From positions 1-60,358 of the IMG/VR virus record IMGVR_UViG_3300023179_000114: DNA of 60,358 nucleotides. One strand, given 5' to 3'. This document shows, in pieces, positions 47,219-55,196 of this stretch. The notes under the pieces were generated by a model. The model searched no databases. It worked only from the letters and a program-made list of their open reading frames with translations, and was not told the origin of the DNA. How positions within the stretch are numbered: the first letter of the stretch is position 1; each line of letters opens with the position of its first letter. The DNA is from a virus. The position numbers were made by a program, and so were the translations under genes.

Positions 47219-47464
47219 ATGTTAAAACACACAATAATCAATATAGATAATAAATGCTTGGATCTATTATTAACAGAAGATGAAATAGCCACAGCATTTA
47301 AGCGGGCGTTAGACTATAAAAATAGTTCGTATATTAATCAAGATATTTGTTGCAAGTGTTGGGATATATATACTGCCATTGAGTGCTGCCCGTTCTGGAA
47401 AAAGATTTTAGGACTATGTGAACATTGTGAAGAAATTAACCGTGGAGAAAATTGTGATGGCTAA
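47219..47464 (+). CDS. Cys-rich small protein
   Basis: 81 aa from ATG 47219 (GTG at 47210 possible). Cys set CCKCWDIYTAIECC, LCEHCEEIN suggests metal binding. Start immediately follows hairpin element 9. Overlaps the next gene by 8 nt. Confidence 0.6.
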   Translation: MLKHTIINIDNKCLDLLLTEDEIATAFKRALDYKNSSYINQDICCKCWDIYTAIECCPFWKKILGLCEHCEEINRGENCDG

Positions 47465-47693
47465 AAAAAACAAAAAAGTTTCAGAACCAAAAAAGACCGA
47501 GAAAAAAACTAAGTCCCCAAAAAATATTAAAAACCAAAAAGTTAAAGATATTAATGTGGTAGTTCCAATCCCGGCCCCTATTCCTATTAATGTTCCAGTA
47601 ACTATCCCCACAAACATTGGTATTTTTGACAGAATTAAAAAGATTAAAGATAAGGTATTTTCTACATTTGGCCTAAATTCATCAAATGATTAA
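47457..47693 (+). CDS. Lys/Pro-rich protein
   Basis: 78 aa from ATG 47457. N-half is highly basic (MAKKNKKVSEPKKTEKKTK), then VVVPIPAPIPINVPVTIP, then an amphipathic helix (IFDRIKKIKDKVFSTF). Possibly nucleic-acid- or membrane-associated. Overlaps the next gene by 8 nt. Confidence 0.6.
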   Translation: MAKKNKKVSEPKKTEKKTKSPKNIKNQKVKDINVVVPIPAPIPINVPVTIPTNIGIFDRIKKIKDKVFSTFGLNSSND

Positions 47694-47841
47694 TTTGCTA
47701 GCCCAAACAGTTACTATAGTTAAAAAGCCACTTTGTCCCACATTGGTTCATGATCCAGTAAATAGGATTATAATTTGTATTATAGGACTTTTAATAACAT
47801 CACTAGTACTATACCACATAGGAAAATATTATGGACGATGA
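47686..47841 (+). CDS. tiny membrane protein
   Basis: 51 aa, one C-terminal transmembrane helix (RIIICIIGLLITSLVLYHIG). First of four overlapping membrane micro-genes. Confidence 0.5.
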   Translation: MINLLAQTVTIVKKPLCPTLVHDPVNRIIICIIGLLITSLVLYHIGKYYGR

Positions 47842-47950
47842 TTTGGGACTATTGAAAGATTATGGACACTGGATTATGAGTGGAATATTAATATGTTATG
47901 CAATATTGTACTCTTATCTCTGCAACACTTATGGGTCTACAGATGAGTAA
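47831..47950 (+). CDS. tiny membrane protein
   Basis: 39 aa, MDDDLGLLKDYGHWI, one transmembrane helix (MSGILICYAILYSYL). Overlaps neighbours by 11 and 8 nt. Confidence 0.5.
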   Translation: MDDDLGLLKDYGHWIMSGILICYAILYSYLCNTYGSTDE

Positions 47951-48038
47951 TCAAGAATTATCGGCATGGATAACTTTGGGAATTTTATTCATAAGTTTAA
48001 TTTTTCCCACAATATATATCATACGGAGAGAAAAATGA
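47943..48038 (+). CDS. tiny membrane protein
   Basis: 31 aa, MSNQELSAWITLGILFISLI with an RREK tail. GAGTAATC context, coupled by overlap on both sides. Confidence 0.45.
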   Translation: MSNQELSAWITLGILFISLIFPTIYIIRREK

Positions 48039-48211
48039 AAAATGAAGAATTTCATATACCTTTTGTGAAAAATCTAGTATTTATATGTCTGGTAACTATA
48101 GTTTCTATGGTTTCTGCTCGACTTTTTATTAAAAACTATTTTTATACCCTATCAAATTCCCCACAATATACATCTCAGCAATCCTACAATGAAGCCAAAG
48201 CAGCACAATAA
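48035..48211 (+). CDS. small membrane protein
   Basis: 58 aa from ATG 48035 after CGGAGAGAAAA. One transmembrane helix (NLVFICLVTIVSMVSARLFI) and a Gln/Ser/Tyr-rich tail. Last of the four. Confidence 0.55.
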   Translation: MKNEEFHIPFVKNLVFICLVTIVSMVSARLFIKNYFYTLSNSPQYTSQQSYNEAKAAQ

Positions 48212-48320
48212 AAGCTAATAACTTCTAATTGATAATAAAATTGATCACTTTTTACTTATTGTGAATGGCCGTGCTGAAAATTGATTAAAGAGAGCAATAG
48301 GAAATGGCCGATAAACCCTC

Positions 48321-48349
48321 TTGACAACCATGTATCTCTATGGTATACT
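48321..48349 (+). promoter_or_regulatory. promoter
   Basis: TTGACA, 17 nt, TATACT, with GGCCGATAAACC just upstream instead of within the spacer. Confidence 0.65.
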
Positions 48350-48395
48350 AGTTACTACTGGTAATAGTGAAAATGTTAATTTTATAGGGGATTAT

Positions 48396-48593
48396 ATGTA
48401 TAAAAGTATTATGTTGACCGATAAGGAACTAGAACTTTTAGCCTCTATGATTCGATATTATTTGGGTGAAAAAGACCAAAAAGACAATTTTCAAGTTAAT
48501 AATGCTCATGTTCTTTTACGTCATATTAGTGGTATAAATGCCCGTTTTGGATCTAATCAATTAGTAATTAGTGGGAAATCAACCCAGCAATAA
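48396..48593 (+). CDS. small helical protein
   Basis: 65 aa from ATG 48396 after TAGGGGATT. MLTDKELELLASMIRYYL is like EKHDMEIILDALENLVL at 51050 and DKHEINLILDSLESY at 48610, so the three may be diverged relatives (helical, about 60 aa). Confidence 0.55.
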   Translation: MYKSIMLTDKELELLASMIRYYLGEKDQKDNFQVNNAHVLLRHISGINARFGSNQLVISGKSTQQ

Positions 48594-48609
48594 AAAGAAA
48601 TCAAAACTA

Positions 48610-48786
48610 ATGAATATTAATCTTGATAAGCATGAAATTAATCTGATTCTTGACTCATTAGAAAGTTATCAACTGCATATTGAGAATGGGCCATTTCTTG
48701 GATATAAGTATACTTGGAGTCTTGATAATGTGGAAAATTTGGCTAAATATCTGAATGGTATATTGGAGAATAATAATAATGACTAA
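48610..48786 (+). CDS. small helical protein
   Basis: 58 aa from ATG 48610 (MNINLDKHEINLILDSLES); a GTG at 48571 inside the previous gene is the alternative. See the relatives at 48396 and 51050. Overlaps the next gene by 8 nt. Confidence 0.55.
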   Translation: MNINLDKHEINLILDSLESYQLHIENGPFLGYKYTWSLDNVENLAKYLNGILENNNND

Positions 48787-48925
48787 CGAACTCAAAGATA
48801 GAATCCGTAATTTTATTGTTAGTTGGGATAATACTATAGAGGATGCTAATTGGGCAACTTGTGATTTGTTTTTGGAAACGACTATTGATCTCCTAGAAGA
48901 AACTATTGCTGAAAAAAATGACTAA
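48779..48925 (+). CDS. small acidic helical protein
   Basis: 48 aa, MTNELKDRIRNFIVSWDNT to IAEKND. Overlaps both neighbours by 8 nt; no motif. Confidence 0.5.
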   Translation: MTNELKDRIRNFIVSWDNTIEDANWATCDLFLETTIDLLEETIAEKND

Positions 48926-49103
48926 ACCAACATTGGCCGAAGATATTGCTTATGCTATTAGTTGTGTTCAAGACTATAAGGATACTATAGATACTGATAC
49001 AGAAAATGGTCAAAAAATCTATGATGATGCCAATGTTCGTATAGAAAGATTAATAACTTTTTATTATCAACTAACAGGATTTGATCCTTACGAGGAAAAG
49101 TAA
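48918..49103 (+). CDS. small acidic helical protein
   Basis: 61 aa from ATG 48918 (MTKPTLAEDIAYAISCVQD). Acidic helix, no motif. Shares one base with the next start. Confidence 0.5.
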   Translation: MTKPTLAEDIAYAISCVQDYKDTIDTDTENGQKIYDDANVRIERLITFYYQLTGFDPYEEK

Positions 49104-49195
49104 TGATAACTATTCCACGTTGGGAATATTATCTGCTATATTTTATTGCTTTTATGCAGTGCTGGACATTTATAGATAGAATATTGGGAAAATAG
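49103..49195 (+). CDS. tiny membrane protein
   Basis: 30 aa, MITIPRWEYYLLYFIAFMQ, one hydrophobic helix. Short; support is its tight coupling to neighbours. Confidence 0.4.
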   Translation: MITIPRWEYYLLYFIAFMQCWTFIDRILGK

Positions 49196-49196
49196 A

Positions 49197-49472
49197 ATGT
49201 GGTCTTATTATTTAGTTCAAGAACTTATAATGAACTCTAAGTGGATAGAGGAAAATGGAGATAATTGGGCGGCTGGAAGGGTAGAATGTCATAGTCAAGA
49301 TTCTATGGGTTATTCTGAAAGAGAATATTGGCTAATGATTGATAGAAAAGACTGGAATAAGTTTGATGATTATCTTAGAAGTTTAAACTCAACCTCTTTA
49401 CAAAGCTTAGACGAACTGATACAATCTAGTAAGTTGCCAATAATTCAATTTAAGGCCAAGGAAAAAGTATGA
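49197..49472 (+). CDS. small hypothetical protein
   Basis: 91 aa (or 80 from ATG 49230, MNSKWIEENGDNW). Contains YSEREYWLMIDRKDW and a C-terminal helix. Starts 1 nt after the previous stop. Confidence 0.55.
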   Translation: MWSYYLVQELIMNSKWIEENGDNWAAGRVECHSQDSMGYSEREYWLMIDRKDWNKFDDYLRSLNSTSLQSLDELIQSSKLPIIQFKAKEKV

Positions 49473-49519
49473 CAGTTTATATTGTGATTGGAGAAAAAGA
49501 AAAAGATTAAAAAATATTG

Positions 49520-49549
49520 TTGACTCCATCAATAATGGTATGGTATAAT
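49520..49549 (+). promoter_or_regulatory. promoter
   Basis: TTGACT, 18 nt, TATAAT; good -10. Confidence 0.6.
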
Positions 49550-49598
49550 ACAATTTGTGAGAGAAATTTTACCATCCTTTACAGTATTGGAGTTTATT

Positions 49599-49772
49599 AT
49601 GTCTCCTTTTAAAATTAGTATTCTTGTTGCGGCATTTCTAAGTTTCGCTTTGAGTACAGGATTATGGTTTAGTGGAGTAAATAACGCAAAGGATTACGGA
49701 CTATTCGTAGGATTATGGGTTCCTAGTTTCTTATCTCTTGGTAATCTGTTATTGAATAGTAAAGGAGATTAA
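49599..49772 (+). CDS. two-helix membrane protein, pair A first gene
   Basis: 57 aa from ATG 49599. Two hydrophobic helices; GLFVGLWVPSFLSLGNLL is nearly repeated in the 56870 gene (IFVGLWVPSILSLGNL). Followed 1 nt later by a single-helix membrane protein, as in the 56870/57025 pair. Confidence 0.6.
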   Translation: MSPFKISILVAAFLSFALSTGLWFSGVNNAKDYGLFVGLWVPSFLSLGNLLLNSKGD

Positions 49773-49773
49773 C

Positions 49774-49989
49774 ATGGAAATGCTCATATTTTTTGCTGGA
49801 GTAATTATGATGTTAGTGGTTAGTTCTGGTCTGGCTCTTAGTATTCTATTTATGGGGGACTTAAATCCAGACTCAAGACATAATCAAAGAGTAAATTATA
49901 CCTTATCAGAACTTAAAGACAATGACACTTTGAAGAAACTAGTAAATGAAGTTAAACAGTATAAGGTTAAAATTGATGAACAATCATGA
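49774..49989 (+). CDS. membrane protein with cytoplasmic helix, pair A second gene
   Basis: 71 aa. One transmembrane helix (FFAGVIMMLVVSSGLALSIL), then a charged helix (TLKKLVNEVKQYKVKIDEQ). Corresponds in place to the 57025 gene. Terminator follows. Confidence 0.6.
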   Translation: MEMLIFFAGVIMMLVVSSGLALSILFMGDLNPDSRHNQRVNYTLSELKDNDTLKKLVNEVKQYKVKIDEQS

Positions 49990-49997
49990 TTAATTAA

Positions 49998-50032
49998 GAA
50001 GCGAAGGCATAAAAGCCATCGTTTCTTTTTTT
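49998..50032 (+). terminator. terminator
   Basis: GAAGCGA/TCGTTTC stem topped by GGC/GCC with loop ATAAAA, then T7. Confidence 0.8.
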
Positions 50033-50042
50033 AAAGTCTGTC

Positions 50043-50071
50043 TTGACAACCGCCGATAGGTTTTGTATATT
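50043..50071 (+). promoter_or_regulatory. early-type promoter
   Basis: TTGACA, GCCGATAG in the spacer, 17 nt, TATATT. Confidence 0.7.
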
Positions 50072-50094
50072 TAGTGCAACCTTGGAGAAAAACG

Positions 50095-50325
50095 ATGACT
50101 CTCATTAAATGTTTTAGCACTGTTATTGGACATAAAGAGGCTCAAGAACTTGTAACTGATCTTAATCAGATGAAGTCGGCCCAATCTGAGGATTTTTATA
50201 TTGAATATGATAGGTCTAAGGATTATTATAAGGATGATACATATATAGTAGTAGGTAATGTTACTGAAGAAGATTGGGAAGAACTTAATCTTGATATGGA
50301 TTTTATGGAAGTAGGCGACATATAA
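50095..50325 (+). CDS. small acidic protein
   Basis: 76 aa from ATG 50095 after TTGGAGAAAAACG. MTLIKCFSTVIGHKEAQELV then acidic. Overlaps the next ATG by 1 nt. Confidence 0.6.
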   Translation: MTLIKCFSTVIGHKEAQELVTDLNQMKSAQSEDFYIEYDRSKDYYKDDTYIVVGNVTEEDWEELNLDMDFMEVGDI

Positions 50326-50414
50326 TGACTGGCCTAGTTTTATTTAGTGTTTTAGGATATATAAGTTATATTCGTATTTATGATTGGTGGTATGGATATG
50401 GTGAATTGTTCTAA
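50325..50414 (+). CDS. tiny membrane protein
   Basis: 29 aa, MTGLVLFSVLGYISYIRIY, hydrophobic with Trp/Tyr-rich end (DWWYGYGELF). Confidence 0.4.
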   Translation: MTGLVLFSVLGYISYIRIYDWWYGYGELF

Positions 50415-50441
50415 AAATTTCGATTATATTTTATGGAGCAT

Positions 50442-50663
50442 ATGATGATCTCTTTAAAGGACTATTTAAATAAAATTGCTGACTATATTGATAGCGAATA
50501 TGGTAATATTGATGGTGGTCATCTTACAGATGATGAAAAACACACCATTAAAAATATAGTTATGGCTCATTATGAAATGAATGATAATGTATCTAATGTT
50601 GCCAATGCTATTGCTCTATATATAAGAGAGAGTAGATCTTGGACAAAAGATAATACCAAATAA
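50442..50663 (+). CDS. small helical protein
   Basis: 73 aa from ATG 50442 (MMISLKDYLNKIADYIDSEY), SD-like TGGAGC upstream; ATG 50433 is alternative. HLTDDEKHTIKNIVMAHYE continues the helices. Confidence 0.55.
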   Translation: MMISLKDYLNKIADYIDSEYGNIDGGHLTDDEKHTIKNIVMAHYEMNDNVSNVANAIALYIRESRSWTKDNTK

Positions 50664-50710
50664 TTATTACTATTCTTGTGGCGGCAAGAAATCACGAGGG
50701 TTTTTTGCTT

Positions 50711-50980
50711 ATGGACTATGAATATAGAAATATAGATACGGATGTTGAATTGTTAAAAGCGGCTAGAATGTATTGGGAAGATCATATTTCTAAAACAGAA
50801 ATATATGATATACTAGCCAATAAATGTTATAGTAAATGGGAAGCAGACAGGGCTTTTACAGATTATTACTATATTTATGTATATTCTCCTAATTTAATAG
50901 AAAAAATCTTGTATTTTTGGTCGTTTGTAAGTATTATTATGATGTGTTGTTATATTCTAAATATTTATGTTTTTCGCTAA
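50711..50980 (+). CDS. small C-tail membrane protein
   Basis: 89 aa from ATG 50711 (MDYEYRNIDTDVELLKAAR), GTG 50678 possible. Helical domain with CYSKWEADRAFTDYYYI, then one C-terminal transmembrane helix (FWSFVSIIMMCCYILNI). Confidence 0.55.
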   Translation: MDYEYRNIDTDVELLKAARMYWEDHISKTEIYDILANKCYSKWEADRAFTDYYYIYVYSPNLIEKILYFWSFVSIIMMCCYILNIYVFR

Positions 50981-50996
50981 AATCTTAAAGAGGGTC

Positions 50997-51025
50997 TTGA
51001 CAAACGCCGATTACAGTGGTATGCT
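50997..51025 (+). promoter_or_regulatory. early-type promoter
   Basis: TTGACA, GCCGATTA, 17 nt, TATGCT. Confidence 0.7.
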
Positions 51026-51049
51026 TAGACGTATACCTTGGAGGCCGAT

Positions 51050-51229
51050 ATGAACTACTATATTGAAAAACACGATATGGAAATAATTTTGGATGCTTTG
51101 GAAAATCTGGTACTTTCCATGAAAAATACTAAAGCATTTGGATTGCCTAATCGCTATCCCTATTCTATAGAAGATGTTGATGGTCTGTTTCAAAGTTTTG
51201 ACAATAGTTTTGCGGAGCAATCAGAATGA
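51050..51229 (+). CDS. small helical protein
   Basis: 59 aa from ATG 51050 after TTGGAGGCCGAT. Related in pattern to 48396 and 48610 (EKHDMEIILDALENL). Overlaps next ATG by 4 nt. Confidence 0.6.
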   Translation: MNYYIEKHDMEIILDALENLVLSMKNTKAFGLPNRYPYSIEDVDGLFQSFDNSFAEQSE

Positions 51230-51396
51230 CATACCACTATGTTACTGTGCAAATTGTTATGAGAAATTGTGAGTCTGAGACAGACGCTAGAAGGAATTGT
51301 GTTAAACTTTTACCTTGTGATCCAGACGAAACCACTAAACATATGGAATCTTGGGAAATCACCAATATAAGGAGTTCCGATAATGGGAATGGGTAG
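51226..51396 (+). CDS. small Cys-containing protein
   Basis: 56 aa, MTYHYVTVQIVMRNCESET, with RNCVKLLPCDPDE. Overlaps the next gene by 14 nt. Confidence 0.5.
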   Translation: MTYHYVTVQIVMRNCESETDARRNCVKLLPCDPDETTKHMESWEITNIRSSDNGNG

Positions 51397-51865
51397 TTTT
51401 GCAGTTGGAAGTTTTGTTATCGAATATAAAGACTTGAAGAAGATTTGTCCTGATGAAATCAAGACCATTGAACAGGCTAAATATTTTAAAGATATTGGCT
51501 GGGGGAGTATTGCTCAATGGTTGAGTTGGGATGATCCAGACAATCTTAAAGATGAACTATATTCTTGTGTTGAAGAAGATCCTTCCAAACCTACTATAAG
51601 ACTAGAACTATCTGAGGATCAGATTGTAGAAGATATTTTTAATGATTATGATAAACTTATTACTAATCTAAAAAACTCATTCAATAAAAAAACAGGTTTG
51701 AATTTGTATTTTGACAACTATGATAGTGAATATGGCGACCGTTATGATAATCCCGGCGATAAAGATGGTTGTATTTTTTGTGTGGACGGTATGGTACAAC
51801 TAACTCCTGCCGGAGAAAAGTTTAAAGATATTATCACAGAACGCAAATGGACTCAATTCGGTTAA
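51383..51865 (+). CDS. hypothetical protein
   Basis: 160 aa after AAGGAGTTCCGAT. Mixed alpha/beta, acidic; contains DIGWGSIAQWLSWDDPDNL and DKDGCIFCVDGMVQLTPAG. No family recognised. Confidence 0.65.
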   Translation: MGMGSFAVGSFVIEYKDLKKICPDEIKTIEQAKYFKDIGWGSIAQWLSWDDPDNLKDELYSCVEEDPSKPTIRLELSEDQIVEDIFNDYDKLITNLKNSFNKKTGLNLYFDNYDSEYGDRYDNPGDKDGCIFCVDGMVQLTPAGEKFKDIITERKWTQFG

Positions 51866-51894
51866 TTTTATCTCTTAATTAAAGAAAGTTACAA

Positions 51895-52077
51895 ATGAGT
51901 GTTAAACTTGGTGTGATTAGTAGAGGCAATAAGTTTGTGGTTACTAAGAATGGAGAGCCTATTATTCTTCCTAAGAGTGATGGACAAACTATAGTGACAG
52001 AATTTGATTCTAAGGAAGATGCTGAAAAGTATATCAGTATTCTTAATCGTTTGAATCAACAGAAGAAATATGCGTAG
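51895..52077 (+). CDS. small hypothetical protein
   Basis: 60 aa, MSVKLGVISRGNKFVVTKNG, strand-rich then helix (SKEDAEKYISILNRLNQ). Resembles KTxxG-type single-domain phage proteins. Overlaps next by 8 nt. Confidence 0.6.
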   Translation: MSVKLGVISRGNKFVVTKNGEPIILPKSDGQTIVTEFDSKEDAEKYISILNRLNQQKKYA

Positions 52078-52270
52078 TAAGAAAAAACTTTTACTAATTT
52101 TAGCCAGAGCAATAGATCATAGGGTTGGTCAAACTGATGAAGATGCTCCAGATGTTCCTATTTTAACCCAAGTAGAAGCATGGACAGCATTTTGGATAAA
52201 ATTATGTATAATCTTGATAAATTTTATAACGTGTGGCTTTATCATAGCCAATACTATACATCACTGGTAA
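52070..52270 (+). CDS. small membrane protein
   Basis: 66 aa, basic start (MRSKKKLLLILARAI), C-terminal transmembrane helix (FWIKLCIILINFITCGFII). Confidence 0.55.
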   Translation: MRSKKKLLLILARAIDHRVGQTDEDAPDVPILTQVEAWTAFWIKLCIILINFITCGFIIANTIHHW

Positions 52271-52271
52271 C

Positions 52272-52652
52272 ATGACTGGTTTAAATGTAACATCTCCCTG
52301 GTCTATGCTTTTAATCAATGGCGACAAAAGCGTTGAGACACGATCCTATCCCCTGCCTAAAAGACTGGAAGGTGTTGAGTTAGCACTAATAGAAACTCCG
52401 GGGAAATACGGCCGATTCAAAAGCAGGATCATTGGGACTATTACTTTTAGTCATAGTTTTCAGTATCCAGACGAACAATCTTGGAAAGATGACTATAACA
52501 GACATAAAGTGGAAGAAAATGATAAATTTTATAGTTGGAATGAGAATAAAAAGAAATATGGATGGGTAGTTAGTAATATTACTAAATTTGAAAATCCTAT
52601 TGAGCCTCCTAAAAAACGAGGCATCATTTATGTGAAGGATTGCCAAGTATGA
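52272..52652 (+). CDS. ASCH/PUA-like domain protein
   Basis: 126 aa. SPWSMLLINGDKSVETRSYP matches the ASCH-domain opening (PWxxLIxxGxKxxExR). Later WVVSNITKFENPIEPPKKRG fits the PUA-like barrel. Such proteins bind RNA or modified nucleosides; in phages the target is unknown. Confidence 0.8.
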   Translation: MTGLNVTSPWSMLLINGDKSVETRSYPLPKRLEGVELALIETPGKYGRFKSRIIGTITFSHSFQYPDEQSWKDDYNRHKVEENDKFYSWNENKKKYGWVVSNITKFENPIEPPKKRGIIYVKDCQV

Positions 52653-52828
52653 AATACTTAGATACTTTTGATACATGGGATAGAATAATTAAGTTGACCA
52701 GAGGCGATCATTATTTTACTCTGTGGATACATGACAAGAATAAAGACCATACGGAAACTCTTCAACTAAGTGAAAAAGAATTAAAAGGATTCGTTGGTTT
52801 TATTAACAGATTTCTAGAAAGTAAATAA
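52649..52828 (+). CDS. small hypothetical protein
   Basis: 59 aa from ATG 52649 (MKYLDTFDTWDRIIKLTRGD), strands then helix (LSEKELKGFVGFINRFLE). Overlaps neighbours by 4 and 1 nt. Confidence 0.55.
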   Translation: MKYLDTFDTWDRIIKLTRGDHYFTLWIHDKNKDHTETLQLSEKELKGFVGFINRFLESK

Positions 52829-53502
52829 TGTATGATTGTATAATTATTAGTGATTTACATTTAGGCAGCAATATTTGTAGATATAAACAGATACAAAAAT
52901 TTTTATCATCACTACCACCTACTAAGGAATTAATTATTAATGGAGATTTATTTGATAGTTTAGACTTCAAAAGACTCAAACAAAATCATTGGGACATACT
53001 AGCAACTTTTCGCAAAATTTCTAAACACACAAACATAGTATGGATTAAAGGCAATCATGATGGCTCAGAAGATATTTCCCACCTAATAGGAGCATCATTT
53101 GTTAATGAATATACAGTAACAAGTGCTCATAAATCATTTTTAATATTACACGGAGATATTTTTGATAAATTTATTACTAATCATCCCATATTAACTAAAT
53201 GTGCTGACTATTTTTATAGAATGATCCAGTATGTAGACGCATATTTTTCTACAGATTTTTATTATTCAAGTTTAGCCAAAAATAATAGTAAAACTTTTTT
53301 AAGATGCTCAGAAGTAATTTGTGAAAAAGCCAAAATATATGGGGCTTTACATCATGTAAATGGTGTTATTTGCGGACACACTCACCTACCTTTAGTTAAT
53401 ACTAATGGTCAAATAGAATATTATAATACTGGGTCATGGACAGATAAAAATTGTTCATATATTACCATTAAAAATGGTCAAGTTGATCTAATACTATCTT
53501 GA
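52828..53502 (+). CDS. calcineurin-like metallophosphoesterase
   Basis: 224 aa. All motifs are present: ISDLHLGS (DxH), INGDLFD (GD), IKGNHDG (GNHD), LHGDIFD and CGHTHLP (GHxH). Layout is closest to LpxH/YbbF-type UDP-diacylglucosamine hydrolases, though other phosphoesters are possible. Its stop lies in the next promoter's -35. Confidence 0.85.
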   Translation: MYDCIIISDLHLGSNICRYKQIQKFLSSLPPTKELIINGDLFDSLDFKRLKQNHWDILATFRKISKHTNIVWIKGNHDGSEDISHLIGASFVNEYTVTSAHKSFLILHGDIFDKFITNHPILTKCADYFYRMIQYVDAYFSTDFYYSSLAKNNSKTFLRCSEVICEKAKIYGALHHVNGVICGHTHLPLVNTNGQIEYYNTGSWTDKNCSYITIKNGQVDLILS

Positions 53503-53526
53503 CAAATGATTTTAAGCACATATTAT
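53499..53526 (+). promoter_or_regulatory. promoter built on a stop codon, for Hsp20
   Basis: TTGACA (TGA of the upstream gene inside), 16 nt, TATTAT. About 90 nt of leader with GATTC-GTGT-GAATC and AAACTA/TAGTTT hairpins precede the SD; a thermometer is conceivable. Confidence 0.6.
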
Positions 53527-53617
53527 CTCTTCAGATTCGTGTGAATCCGTTAGTGCCATAATAATGGGCTAATTTTACAATGTTAAACTAGGTTTTAGTT
53601 TGTAACGGAGGTTTATT

Positions 53618-54118
53618 ATGAATATGCTATATCGTCCTGCTAATTCTAACGGCTATCTTGCTCCTCGTCGCGTTGATCTTTTTTCTGAGATTAGTAAAGA
53701 ACTAGATCATGCTATGAATAATATCTTTGGGCATGATTTTTTTGCAGGATTAAGCAAGAAAGGACGGGGTTATCCTTTGATGGATGCTATAAGAACAGAG
53801 AAAGATTTAACTCTAAGATATACTGTACCTGGAGTTAAGAGCGAAGATTTAACTGTTGAAATTACAGAAGATGATTTGGGGCGATTGTTGACCGTTGGAG
53901 GATTGTTGCATGAAGATTATATCGGAAAAAATGAAGATTATCAAATTAGAGAATTAAGTGGTCAGGAATTTAGACGAGTTGTTAGACTGCCTTCTGACTT
54001 AAATGAGAAAGATCCAACTACTACCTTGAAAGATGGTATTTTAACACTAACATTTGGTTTGGCTAAAACTGAACAACCACAAACTAAAGTAAAGCGTTTG
54101 AAAGTTAATGAAGGATAA
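53618..54118 (+). CDS. Hsp20 / alpha-crystallin small heat-shock protein
   Basis: 166 aa. The alpha-crystallin domain spans ~55-160 with DLTLRYTVPGVKSEDLTVEI and the closing LKDGILTLTFGLAK (GxLxL). It should hold aggregation-prone proteins. Hsp20 genes are known in cyanophages and other large phages. GTAACGGAGGTTT before ATG. Confidence 0.9.
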   Translation: MNMLYRPANSNGYLAPRRVDLFSEISKELDHAMNNIFGHDFFAGLSKKGRGYPLMDAIRTEKDLTLRYTVPGVKSEDLTVEITEDDLGRLLTVGGLLHEDYIGKNEDYQIRELSGQEFRRVVRLPSDLNEKDPTTTLKDGILTLTFGLAKTEQPQTKVKRLKVNEG

Positions 54119-54130
54119 TAAAAAGAATAA

Positions 54131-54165
54131 GAGTGGTGGGGGATAACCTGTCCCCCACTATTTTT
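54131..54165 (+). terminator. terminator after Hsp20
   Basis: AGT-GGTGGGGGA, loop TAACCTG, TCCCCCACT, then ATTTTT: a long GC-rich stem and U-run. Confidence 0.9.
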
Positions 54166-54175
54166 AAACTTGCTC

Positions 54176-54204
54176 TTGACAGTTGCCGATAACTATGGTA
54201 TACT
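54176..54204 (+). promoter_or_regulatory. early-type promoter
   Basis: TTGACA, GCCGATAA, 17 nt, TATACT, just after the Hsp20 terminator; probably drives the long cassette to 59 kb. Confidence 0.75.
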
Positions 54205-54230
54205 GGTTCTAAACCTTTGGAGAACAGATT

Positions 54231-54434
54231 ATGAACTTTAGAACTGCTGCTGAGGAGTGTGCCAGATATATTTTTGATAGTGATAGTGAGCAAATTAGTT
54301 ATCAAGAATATATTGAGGAAGGTAATGATCCCAGAGATCATATTTTGTATCATGCTGCTGTGGTTTTGGGCATTGATAAAGAAGAGTTTGATAATGATAT
54401 AAAACAATATATTAAAGAAAATACATATGCTTAG
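54231..54434 (+). CDS. small acidic protein
   Basis: 67 aa, MNFRTAAEECARYIFDSDSE, after TTGGAGAACAGATT. Helical, acidic. Overlaps next by 8 nt. Confidence 0.6.
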   Translation: MNFRTAAEECARYIFDSDSEQISYQEYIEEGNDPRDHILYHAAVVLGIDKEEFDNDIKQYIKENTYA

Positions 54435-55188
54435 AACTAGAATACATTATTGGAACTGTGGGAAATTCGCTGATTATATTCGCGGATCAAAAAAGCCTTA
54501 TGCTCTTGGATGGACAGAATGGGATGAGTGGCATATTAACGCCGCCAAAAAACATCCTATAAGATATTGGATTGTTGAAACCGGCTTCAAAAAACTTCAA
54601 GATATTGTTTATTATCCTAGCGATCTTTATTATTCTATTAAGACCTATATTAAAAATCGTTGGATAGATAAATGTCATCTTGTTAATACAGGACTAAAGC
54701 CGGGACAGTATTATGATTTTGATACCAAGGTTTTACATGGTTTATTTTATGAACTGGTTGATTATGTAGAAGTAGAACTTGCCGCCTCTGCTAAATGGAG
54801 TAGCAAAAACAAGAATAAATATAAATTTGTTAAAGGTCGTTGTGCAAAAGCAGGATTGGATCATTTAAATTGGGCGTCAAGATTAACCTACGGAAAAGAT
54901 TGGTGCAAAGATAAAACTGATCCAGATTATAATCTGCCAACTCAGCAAGCAATAGATGCTAAAAAAATCAAGGAACTTTATATTTGGTGGACAGTTACTA
55001 GACCAAAAAGAAAAGATCCTCAAGATTTGAGTGGATATACTAAAATAGATGCTGATCCTAAGAGTCTTAATGACAAAAAATTAAGAAATGCTCTGAGTAG
55101 GCTTGAAAAAATCGAACAAAAATATGATAATGAGGATACTGAAAAACTGATAGAACTTATCAAACTTAGACATAGTATTTGGACATAA
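54427..55188 (+). CDS. conserved phage protein (YWNxxKFAD type)
   Basis: 253 aa. The opening RIHYWNCGKFADYIRGSKKP with a WHINAAKKHPIRYWI block is a signature I recall from many large phages (uncharacterised). A long C-terminal charged helix follows. Basic overall; nucleic-acid contact possible. Confidence 0.75.
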   Translation: MLRTRIHYWNCGKFADYIRGSKKPYALGWTEWDEWHINAAKKHPIRYWIVETGFKKLQDIVYYPSDLYYSIKTYIKNRWIDKCHLVNTGLKPGQYYDFDTKVLHGLFYELVDYVEVELAASAKWSSKNKNKYKFVKGRCAKAGLDHLNWASRLTYGKDWCKDKTDPDYNLPTQQAIDAKKIKELYIWWTVTRPKRKDPQDLSGYTKIDADPKSLNDKKLRNALSRLEKIEQKYDNEDTEKLIELIKLRHSIWT

Positions 55189-55196
55189 ACATTATT

